Source of the DNA: an uncultured Bacilli bacterium
GTDB taxonomy: Bacteria; Bacillota_I; Bacilli_A; RF39; UBA660
Length of the DNA stretch: 15,344 bases
Direction: 5' to 3'
Assembly (NCBI GenBank): GCA_934086255.1
Contig: CAKOIB010000021.1
Coordinates: forward strand, 1 to 15,344
The notes beneath the pieces were generated by a model. It ran no database searches. It was not told the origin of the DNA and worked only from the letters and a program-made list of their open reading frames with translations. A program made the translations under genes and the position numbers. Below, piece by piece: positions 1-5,571 of this stretch; the stretch's first letter is position 1; each line of letters opens with the position of its first letter.

Positions 1-129
1 TATAAAGACCCATTTCGTTGCACCTTTTACTTAAGTCTATACACCACATATTTATAAAGACCCATTTCGTTGCACCTTTTACTTAAGTCTATACACCACA
101 TATTTATAAAGACCCATTTCGTTGCACCT
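1..129. repeat. 52-bp tandem direct repeats, 2.5 copies (candidate iterons)
   Basis: A 52-bp unit starts at 1, 53 and 105. The first two copies are complete and identical, and the third matches for 25 bases (105-129) before diverging. The shared core reads from TATAAAGACCC to GTTGCACCT. The array begins at the window edge, so more copies may lie to the left. It sits just past the 3' end of the replication gene at 159-1448. Tandem repeats beside a plasmid replication gene are commonly iterons bound by the initiator. That role is inferred; exact repetition is what is seen. Confidence 0.85.
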
Positions 130-163
130 ATAGTTTTTCAACTAAGGACAATAAAAAACTATA
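129..163. other. Hairpin overlapping the end of the replication gene
   Basis: TATAGTTTTT (129-138) is exactly complementary to AAAAACTATA (154-163), with a 15-nt loop. The right arm covers the TAG stop codon (159-161) of the replication gene. No clean T-run follows on either strand, so it is not a textbook intrinsic terminator. It could still end the transcript or form part of the origin next to the 52-bp repeats. Confidence 0.4.
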
Positions 164-1448
164 TATTCCAATAGTTCTTTATTGTTCTTAATGACTTACA
201 TATTTTTTCTGATACCTGTTTTTGAGTATATCCCTCATTTTTTAATCTCTTGATAGATTCAATTAATTTCATTTTATCTTGCTCTCTTTTAGTTAGCCCC
301 TCTTCATTTCTTCTATCTTCTCTTCTTTTTTCATTCTTTCTATTATACTTTTCATCAGTTCCTATGATAGTATTCATATGCTTTTGTTCTTTCTTTGTAA
401 TTCCTAATCTATCAATTAAAGTTTCATTCTTATACCAATAACCTTCTTTATCCCTCATACCTTTAGAAACCCTCTTACGTTCACCGCTTCTTATACCTTG
501 CTCATAAGCTATAAACTTATCTACTGCCTTTGGAATACATCTTAAAACAGCTTGTATTTCTGTTTCCTTAAGTGGTTCAGTAAATGCATTATTAAATTCT
601 ATAACTACATTTTCAAGCTCATAGTTATCTCTAACATAAATACCTTTCCAATATGCATAACAATGAACTGCCATATTTCTATACCCTGTCATTTCATACT
701 TTCTAAGCCTACATAAAGTTTCTAAATCATTTGCTCTTTCCATATGTAAGCTATATGAATTAAAGAATCTATTTGAAATAACCTTATTATATATTTTCTT
801 AGTTTGTTGCATCTGTAATTGATGTGTTTTAGGTTTATAATTTAAATACTCTTCTCTTAATTCATACATAGAGTACTCTACATCATTGTCTATATATAAA
901 ACCTTGCAATCAGTATCACTCTTAGAATTTATAGTACCTGGTAATCTAAGTACCCTTGCTCCATCTGTAGCTTTTCTATCAGCTCCTAGATGCTTTAGAT
1001 TGTAATATATATAATCTTGTAGTTCTTGCCATGTATTTAAAGCCCCAAAAGGCGCATTTTTTATTCTCCAATATAGATGTACACCTCTTCCACTATCCGT
1101 TACCATAGTTGGTTTTGGTATTTTACCTTCATAATGCATTATCCATATCATATAAATTGTTTCAGCCTTTTCAAACCCCATACTTTCACAGTCTATGTCT
1201 TGAAATAATGCTCTAAATTGTCTTATATTTTCTACTCTTCTTTTTGGTAGATACATTGTATTTGGCGCTAAAAATACATCTTCTTTTTTATGTAATTCCT
1301 CTACAATGTCTCTTAGTCCATCATTTTTAGTATTATATATCTTAATAGTTCGTTCACCATTATTATCATCATTATTTAATTTTAATATTTGTATATAACC
1401 ATCTGTACTTTCATCATATAAATGGTCACAAAACTCTGTCATTTGCAT
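159..1448 (-). CDS. Primase-like plasmid replication protein (AEP fold) with C-terminal HTH
   Basis: 429 aa. The N-terminal two fifths carries the three motifs of archaeo-eukaryotic primase/prim-pol proteins of Gram-positive plasmids: an acidic pair in FQDIDCES (D84, D86), SGRGVHLYW (119-127, the S-x-H element with H124), and the third acidic residue followed by RVLRLPGTINSK (D162, then 165-176). The last 35 or so residues look like a helix-turn-helix (GYTQKQVSEKICKSLRTIKNYW), suitable for origin binding. A highly basic linker near 325-395 joins the two. The ATG at 1448 is preceded by a strong GAGGGGAA ribosome site. The gene lies beside 52-bp tandem repeats, which fits replication initiation and priming at a nearby origin. 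Primase motifs are seen directly; the initiator role is inferred. I do not recognise a specific gene name. Confidence 0.8.
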   Translation of the reverse strand: MQMTEFCDHLYDESTDGYIQILKLNNDDNNGERTIKIYNTKNDGLRDIVEELHKKEDVFLAPNTMYLPKRRVENIRQFRALFQDIDCESMGFEKAETIYMIWIMHYEGKIPKPTMVTDSGRGVHLYWRIKNAPFGALNTWQELQDYIYYNLKHLGADRKATDGARVLRLPGTINSKSDTDCKVLYIDNDVEYSMYELREEYLNYKPKTHQLQMQQTKKIYNKVISNRFFNSYSLHMERANDLETLCRLRKYEMTGYRNMAVHCYAYWKGIYVRDNYELENVVIEFNNAFTEPLKETEIQAVLRCIPKAVDKFIAYEQGIRSGERKRVSKGMRDKEGYWYKNETLIDRLGITKKEQKHMNTIIGTDEKYNRKNEKRREDRRNEEGLTKREQDKMKLIESIKRLKNEGYTQKQVSEKICKSLRTIKNYWNI

Positions 1449-1683
1449 AAAAAATTCCCCTCTATTTTAGTATGTTGACACTAAAGATAAGGAGATCTCT
1501 CAGATTTCTTCACAACAAGTAATGCTTAATCTAAATTAAAACTTATTGATCTATGAATAAATTTTATACTGTCTTAAATATCAAAATTATTGATGTTTAT
1601 GAATTAATATGATAATATTAATTCATAATAACAATATAAAAAATTCTCTGATGAGAGTTCTCTCTTATCTAGAGTAGTCATAT

Positions 1684-1735
1684 AAAAGTCAGGAGTAAGT
1701 CGCCAAACTTAAAGACTCCTGGCTTTTTACTTTTT
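1684..1735 (+). terminator. Intrinsic terminator, + strand
   Basis: AAAAGTCAGGAGT (1684-1696) pairs with ACTCCTGGCTTTT (1715-1727), with one G-U pair and an 18-nt loop. A T-rich tail (TTTTTACTTTTTT) follows. No + strand gene lies upstream in the window, so it must end an unannotated + strand transcript starting in 1449-1680, or insulate the downstream operon. Confidence 0.75.
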
Positions 1736-1760
1736 TATTTTCGATTTCTTTACTTAAATT

Positions 1761-1790
1761 TTAACATAAATCTATCTTTTAGTATATAAT
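1761..1790 (+). promoter_or_regulatory. Promoter of the + strand two-gene operon
   Basis: TTAACA at 1761-1766 (one mismatch to the -35 consensus) and TATAAT at 1785-1790 (perfect -10) are 18 bp apart. Transcription would begin near 1797. That places the ribosome site AAGGAGA (1816-1822) in a short leader and supports the ATG at 1828 over the one at 1807. Confidence 0.7.
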
Positions 1791-1827
1791 ATTTAATTAT
1801 TGAACTATGCTATCTAAGGAGATTCTT

Positions 1828-2409
1828 ATGACACTACAAATATCAGATAAATTTTATTATAATGCTAATGAATATAACTTATTATATAAAGAGGGTGATG
1901 AACTTTTATTCAATCCATCAAACCATGGATTTGATCCTTATGATAACTCTTCAGATTGTTGGAAGGGATATTTATGTGAATACATTATAGATAATAATTA
2001 TTTAAAATTAGATAATCTATACATAAATAATAAAGTTAAGATACCTTTTAACGGTATTCGACCAGATAATTTCATATCAACTTTGGTCTCATTAGTTAAA
2101 GATAAAAATTCACTTCATTATATTACTTCATTTGACCATAAATATACCAATATTAATTTTAAAATAAACTATACCGGAGAATGTTTAATCGGGTATGGAT
2201 ACACTGAACATAGCTTTGATTATGAGTACTATAATTATAATTGTGTTTTAAGTCCTCATTCATTTACACAAGTATTAAAACTGCAATTTAATAAAGGTAA
2301 ACTTATAAACATTACTGATATCAGCTCTGAATTGGAGTCTCTTAGAAAAGAGCTACAATTACAATATACTACTACAAAAAGGAAGGATATTTATGATTTA
2401 TACAAATAA
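1828..2409 (+). CDS. Hypothetical protein, first gene of a two-gene + strand operon
   Basis: 193 aa from the ATG at 1828, which has AAGGAGA five bases upstream. An in-frame ATG at 1807 would add seven residues but has no ribosome site and lies about 10 nt from the predicted transcription start. The protein is rich in Tyr, Asn and Asp and looks beta-rich in its first two thirds, with a charged helical end. The segment FNPSNHGFDPYDNSSDCWKG followed by YLCEYII and YLKLDNLYIN resembles a pattern I associate with small cytosolic proteins of unknown function in many bacteria. I cannot name the family. There is no signal peptide or membrane segment. It overlaps the next gene by 17 bp, implying translational coupling and a shared job. 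Being the only + strand pair in the window suggests an independently acquired accessory cassette. Confidence 0.75.
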   Translation: MTLQISDKFYYNANEYNLLYKEGDELLFNPSNHGFDPYDNSSDCWKGYLCEYIIDNNYLKLDNLYINNKVKIPFNGIRPDNFISTLVSLVKDKNSLHYITSFDHKYTNINFKINYTGECLIGYGYTEHSFDYEYYNYNCVLSPHSFTQVLKLQFNKGKLINITDISSELESLRKELQLQYTTTKRKDIYDLYK

Positions 2410-2974
2410 TGAACTCAAAGAAAAATTTATAGAAATGGCTACCGAAGCTAGCAAATATGCAGATAAAAACTATGGAGACCTAGGAAAGATTTTAATTGTG
2501 CTTGAAACTGATCCATGTCATAAAGCCATAATTAATCATGATTCTACAATAGACAGGCCACAGTCAAAAATGTATGTTGATTTCATAGATAAGTTTAATC
2601 AATATATTTGGCCAAAGTATCCATATTTAGAGAATATAACTTTTGTATACTTTGGAAATATTAAAACTATGAATATAATGACCGCTTTTATGACTCAAAC
2701 ACTAATCGATTTAAGATTCTATGCTACTCATAGAATCAAAGATTACGAAGATAAATCAATTGATAAAAATGAACTTGTCAATAAATACAATTATATACAA
2801 AGTATATATACAAGATTTGCTTCAGACTTATCAATCAAATTAGATGAGTTGATAATAAAACATATAAAAAATTATAACCCTAGAATAAGTAATATTCAAC
2901 AATTTAAAAGTAGATATGAAGATAATTATAACTATCTTCACCAAATGATAGATAAGGTAATAGATAACATATAA
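2393..2974 (+). CDS. Hypothetical helical protein, second gene of the + strand operon
   Basis: 193 aa. The ATG at 2393 lies inside the end of the preceding gene and has GGAAGGA five to six bases upstream, so the two are probably translated together. I do not recognise the family. The protein looks mostly alpha-helical, with a possible central beta segment (ITFVYFG, near 83-89) and long charged helices afterwards. No signal peptide, clear membrane helix or known catalytic motif is visible. The stop codon is followed five bases later by the left arm of a large inverted repeat (2980-3160). A paired role with the first protein, such as toxin/antitoxin, immunity or defence, is possible but unproven. 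Confidence 0.75.
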   Translation: MIYTNNELKEKFIEMATEASKYADKNYGDLGKILIVLETDPCHKAIINHDSTIDRPQSKMYVDFIDKFNQYIWPKYPYLENITFVYFGNIKTMNIMTAFMTQTLIDLRFYATHRIKDYEDKSIDKNELVNKYNYIQSIYTRFASDLSIKLDELIIKHIKNYNPRISNIQQFKSRYEDNYNYLHQMIDKVIDNI

Positions 2975-2979
2975 CAACC

Positions 2980-3160
2980 TATATAATCTACTTATATTTT
3001 GTAATTCATCTGTTGTGCTAGTTAATCTCTACACATATTGAAAATGCTATCCAATATTTTTTAATAATTCATTTTTATATAATCAACCTTAGTAATTTCA
3101 ATGACTAAATTTAACTAGCACAACGAGTTAATTCTTAATAAAATATAAGTAGATTATATA
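2980..3160. repeat. Nested inverted repeat between convergent genes
   Basis: The outer arms are a perfect 21-bp match (2980-3000 with 3140-3160, core ATCTACTTATATTTT). A second perfect 14-bp pair, GTTGTGCTAGTTAA (3012-3025) with 3111-3124, nests inside it. Shorter pairs lie further in (ATTGAAA 3037-3043 with TTTCAAT 3096-3102; ATATTG 3035-3040 with CAATAT 3052-3057). The whole 181 bp can fold back on itself. It fills the gap between the ends of the + strand operon (2974) and the BRO-N gene (3179). There is no U-tract on either side, so it is not a simple terminator. It could be a MITE-like element, a structured RNA or a bidirectional 3' end. Confidence 0.8.
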
Positions 3161-3178
3161 TCAAATCAATGTATTTTA

Positions 3179-3694
3179 TTAAAATTGTCTACGCTTTTCC
3201 TTCCTCAATTTCCAATTTAAATATCTTATACCCGAATCAGATATCATCATTTCATTATTACGCATACATAAACCTGCTGTAAACTTTTCTAAAGCATTGA
3301 TTGACCAATGTCTAGCAAATTCTCTATATCTTTCTTCAACATTTTCAGATAAAAAGTTTTCAAAATTAAAAAACTCTCTTTCTTTCTTAGCTTCATTTTG
3401 ACCTAATCTTTTAGCCTCTGGTACTATCTCATTCGATATCCAATTTCTAAACTTTTCCATATCTAATAATTTACTTTCATTCAACAATCTATATACATCA
3501 TCTTCATTTATAATAACCGTTAGTTTATCTTCAACCTTACATATCAAAATATTTTCGCATTTATCTAAAGCATTATCAGTCTGTCTATATCCTAATATAT
3601 TAATTACATCATTAGCAATAAATGAAACATCTTTTATGTATCCCACTCTTATTTCTCCAAATAATTCCTTACTATAGCACTTGAAATTACTCAT
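3179..3694 (-). CDS. BRO-N domain protein, phage antirepressor-like
   Basis: 171 aa. The first 100 or so residues match the BRO N-terminal domain of phage antirepressors: an initial strand, then VSFIANDVINILGY (about 23-36, the usual F-x-A-x-D-V-x-x-x-L-G-Y signature), then FRNWISNEIVPEAKRLG (about 82-98, the usual F-x-x-W-x-x-x-E-V-x-P element). The C-terminal 70 residues are charged and helical and match no antirepressor C-terminal domain I know. BRO-N is a DNA-binding domain, so this is probably a regulator of the phage or plasmid. AAAGGA lies upstream of the ATG. A 21-bp palindrome at 3750-3770 lies in its promoter region and could be its operator. Confidence 0.75.
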   Translation of the reverse strand: MSNFKCYSKELFGEIRVGYIKDVSFIANDVINILGYRQTDNALDKCENILICKVEDKLTVIINEDDVYRLLNESKLLDMEKFRNWISNEIVPEAKRLGQNEAKKEREFFNFENFLSENVEERYREFARHWSINALEKFTAGLCMRNNEMMISDSGIRYLNWKLRKEKRRQF

Positions 3695-3749
3695 TATAAC
3701 TATCCTTTCTTAGTTAGATAAGATTTAACATTTTACTAAACAAAAACTA

Positions 3750-3770
3750 TAAAATAACTTAGTTATTTTA
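3750..3770. promoter_or_regulatory. 21-bp palindrome upstream of the BRO-N gene
   Basis: TAAAATAAC-TTA-GTTATTTTA is a perfect 9-bp inverted repeat with a 3-nt centre. It lies 56 bases upstream of the BRO-N start and 29 bases past the end of the preceding gene. On the minus strand it is followed by TAGTTTTTGTTT, so it could be a weak AT-rich terminator of that gene. It also lies just downstream of a TTGAGA element and could be an operator. Confidence 0.5.
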
Positions 3771-3798
3771 ATTCTCAATCATTAAATTTATTTTAATT

Positions 3799-4278
3799 TT
3801 ATAAATCACTATCCATTAATTCTACTTCTTCATCTATATAAGTATCATCCTCTGGATTAATTATATTTTCTTGTATCTGTCTACTTTTAAAGAATGATAC
3901 ATATACGCCATGTGGGCCTTCATAGAAATCAAATACTATATTAGTTAGCTTATTAAAAACTAAACCTACAAATATAAAGTATATATCTGGTGTATATCCA
4001 AGGTCTACCTTTACTATACTGCTTTTATATAACTCCTCTTGTTGTTCTGATAAATCACCCCAAGTTGCCTTAAATTTATTATCTTCTATTATATGTAAAA
4101 TGCAATTTTCATCATTTATAAATTTAGAGTCTTCGTACCATATAAAGTCCATATATACCCCTAAATCTTCTAATTCATATATTAAAGTTCTAAAATCCTC
4201 TAAAGTTTTTTTATCTATTTCAAAACTTAATACTTCATATTCTTCAAATGTATATTTCTTATTTTGTAATTCTTTCAT
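3799..4278 (-). CDS. Acidic hypothetical protein
   Basis: 159 aa, strongly acidic, with a Glu/Asp-rich tail (ending EEVELMDSDL). The ATG at 4278 has a good AAGGAG ribosome site seven bases upstream. The middle alternates hydrophobic and polar residues (YTPDIYFIFVGLVFNKLTN near 95-113), suggesting a small alpha/beta cytosolic fold; the hydrophobic stretch is too short and interrupted for a clear membrane helix. I do not recognise the family. It lies between the serine recombinase and the BRO-N regulator on the same strand, with gaps of about 100-140 bp, so it may have its own promoter. Acidity can indicate a DNA mimic or an antitoxin-like partner, but nothing here proves that. Confidence 0.7.
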   Translation of the reverse strand: MKELQNKKYTFEEYEVLSFEIDKKTLEDFRTLIYELEDLGVYMDFIWYEDSKFINDENCILHIIEDNKFKATWGDLSEQQEELYKSSIVKVDLGYTPDIYFIFVGLVFNKLTNIVFDFYEGPHGVYVSFFKSRQIQENIINPEDDTYIDEEVELMDSDL

Positions 4279-4417
4279 TTTTGTAAACTCCTTAAATATT
4301 TATTAAGTTGTAATTAGTATTTATTATACATTACTATTTATATCATTAATTTAGAAAAATCAAAATATTTTATACTCCCTATTGTAAAATAATAAATATT
4401 AATTATTATAATATTAA

Positions 4418-5167
4418 TTATCTCTTATTAACTTTATTCCACATATACTTTGATATTATCGGTTCTATCTCAATAACAATATCATTCTTTTCTTTTTTTC
4501 CCTTATATTCAAATACCCCAATATAATTCTTATTTTTTAAGATATAATCTACCTTCTGCTTTGAAAATCCATACTTATCACCTATTTTAGCTAGTGAAAG
4601 CCCCTTTGACCTTAGTTTAAATATTTCTTTAACTCTTTTAGATTCTTCTTCATCTATTTCAAATTGACCTTCTTTATTTACTTTATATCCAAATGCAGGT
4701 TTACCTCCAACCCACTTATTTTCATTAAGTCTTGCAATTCTTCCATTACGAGTTCTTTCATTGATGATAGCTCTCTCAAACTCTGCAAAACTCCCTAACA
4801 TCTGTAAAAACAACATACCTTGCGGTGTTGAAGTATCAAACATTTCAGTAACACTCACTAAACCTACTTCATACTCCTGCAGCTCATAGATCATGGCTAG
4901 TAAATTATATAAACTTCTATGAATTCTATCATTTTTATAAACTACAATCATATCTATATCATCTTCTTTTACATAATCCATCATTTTATCATACTCTGGT
5001 CTATCAGTTGATTTACCTGATACTGCTTTATCTATAAATATTTTATCTATCACGATATCGTGAAGCTTAGCATACATTCTAATTTTTTCTTCTTGATCCT
5101 TGAGTGAAGTATTATCTACCTGCATTAATGTAGATATCCTACAGTATCCTACTGCCCTTTTTTTCAT
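4418..5167 (-). CDS. Serine recombinase (resolvase/invertase catalytic domain plus short Recombinase domain)
   Basis: 249 aa from the ATG at 5167, preceded by GGAGG at 5173-5177. Longer readings start at a TTG at 5179 and would place that ribosome site inside the gene, so I reject them. The N-terminal half is the serine recombinase catalytic domain: YCRIS with nucleophile S12, YKNDRIHRS (the conserved Arg-rich DRxxR-type motif), and SFAEFERAIINERTRNG leading into the long E helix. KWVGGKPAFGYK and a helix-turn-helix segment (LAKIGDKYGFSKQKVDYIL) follow. The protein stops at PIISKYMWNKV, where larger recombinases continue into a zinc ribbon and coiled coil. A role in plasmid multimer resolution or integration is inferred. 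TATAAT on the minus strand (5221-5226) is a possible -10. A 40-bp palindrome lies 144 bp upstream. Confidence 0.9.
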   Translation of the reverse strand: MKKRAVGYCRISTLMQVDNTSLKDQEEKIRMYAKLHDIVIDKIFIDKAVSGKSTDRPEYDKMMDYVKEDDIDMIVVYKNDRIHRSLYNLLAMIYELQEYEVGLVSVTEMFDTSTPQGMLFLQMLGSFAEFERAIINERTRNGRIARLNENKWVGGKPAFGYKVNKEGQFEIDEEESKRVKEIFKLRSKGLSLAKIGDKYGFSKQKVDYILKNKNYIGVFEYKGKKEKNDIVIEIEPIISKYMWNKVNKR

Positions 5168-5310
5168 GTCATCCTCCAAATGTATTTTGTTTAAATTTTT
5201 TATTTCATCTAATTTGTTTAATTATATTAAATTATCTGAAGAAGTTTTATATTTAATATTTGATAACTTTAAACCTAAAAATAAATAGATTTAATAAGTA
5301 TTTTTACCCT

Positions 5311-5350
5311 GTCTGGAGAGTAGATAACAGTTGTTATCTACTCTCCAGAC
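5311..5350. repeat. Perfect 40-bp palindrome with central GT (candidate recombination site)
   Basis: The 19 bases at 5311-5329 (GTCTGGAGAGTAGATAACA) are exactly complementary to 5332-5350, flanking the central dinucleotide GT. No T-run follows on either strand, so it is not an intrinsic terminator. It is clearly more GC-rich than its surroundings and lies 144 bp upstream of the serine recombinase start. Serine recombinases cut at a central dinucleotide between inverted arms, so this is a candidate crossover or binding site. A cruciform or origin-type hairpin is an alternative. Confidence 0.85.
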
Positions 5351-5407
5351 TTCAAAAAATCTCTAACTAATATATTTAGGGTAGATTTTATAATACAATT
5401 TGAGTAT

Positions 5408-5440
5408 AAAAAAAGTCAAGTTTGTCGGCTCAAACTTTAC
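5408..5440 (-). terminator. Second intrinsic terminator after the OLD nuclease gene
   Basis: On the minus strand AAGTTTG (5437-5431) pairs with CAAACTT (5424-5418) around a 6-nt loop, extended by a GT/AC pair beyond one mismatch. A run of seven T (5414-5408) follows. It lies downstream of the terminator at 5451-5487. The tandem arrangement should isolate the restriction operon from the recombinase gene. Confidence 0.75.
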
Positions 5441-5450
5441 CTTTATTTTT

Positions 5451-5487
5451 AAAAAAAGTATTGTAATCTTAGTAATTACAATACTTT
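5451..5487 (-). terminator. First intrinsic terminator after the OLD nuclease gene
   Basis: A perfect 13-bp stem (5455-5467 with 5475-5487, AAAGTATTGTAAT) with a 7-nt loop is followed on the minus strand by a T-run from positions 5457-5451. It lies 85 bp past the stop codon at 5572 and is the natural end of the restriction-modification transcript. Confidence 0.8.
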
Positions 5488-5571
5488 AACTTTATATATC
5501 CATGATTATATTTTAAATTTATTATATATTATATCGATTTATTTATCAAACTTTGTCGAATATGTATTTGT

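Larger units (their letters stand above)
1449..1827. other. Gene-free region between divergent genes; inverted repeats, possible origin or regulatory RNA
   Basis: I see no convincing gene here. AGATAAG...CTCAG (1484-1502) and CTGATGAG...TTATCT (1648-1670) are imperfectly complementary and would close a domain of about 187 nt. Inside it is a 14-bp hairpin with loop GATA (1597-1610 with 1615-1628). Short alternative hairpins occur at 1646-1657, 1653-1664 and 1662-1674. A + strand terminator follows at 1684-1735 and a + strand promoter at 1761-1790. A + strand transcript ending at the terminator would run divergently from the replication gene, so it could be a small RNA or a leader. The region may also hold the replication gene's promoter. 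Function is inferred. Confidence 0.45.

Noticed and set aside
1..129. Possible CRISPR array
   Set aside because: The units are contiguous 52-bp tandem copies; the apparent spacers are also identical between copies, and no cas genes are present.
1..129. Tiny repeated ORF on the minus strand (MGLYKYVVYRLK) in each 52-bp unit with an AGGTG upstream
   Set aside because: Only 12 codons, and the third unit is partial; it is more likely a by-product of the repeat than a gene.
1646..1680. Hammerhead ribozyme core (CTGATGAG)
   Set aside because: The required GAAA and the matching stem III were not found downstream.
1807..1827. Upstream ATG for the first + strand gene
   Set aside because: No ribosome site, and too close to the predicted transcription start; the ATG at 1828 has AAGGAGA at the right distance.
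3012..3124. Integron attC-like site (GTT...AAC arms)
   Set aside because: The arms do not fit the GTTRRRY/RYYYAAC core in the right order, and no integron integrase is present.
4395..4421. Direct repeat AATATTAATTAT (twice) at the end of the recombinase gene
   Set aside because: Only 12 bp of pure A/T, in a very AT-rich gap; likely chance or slippage.
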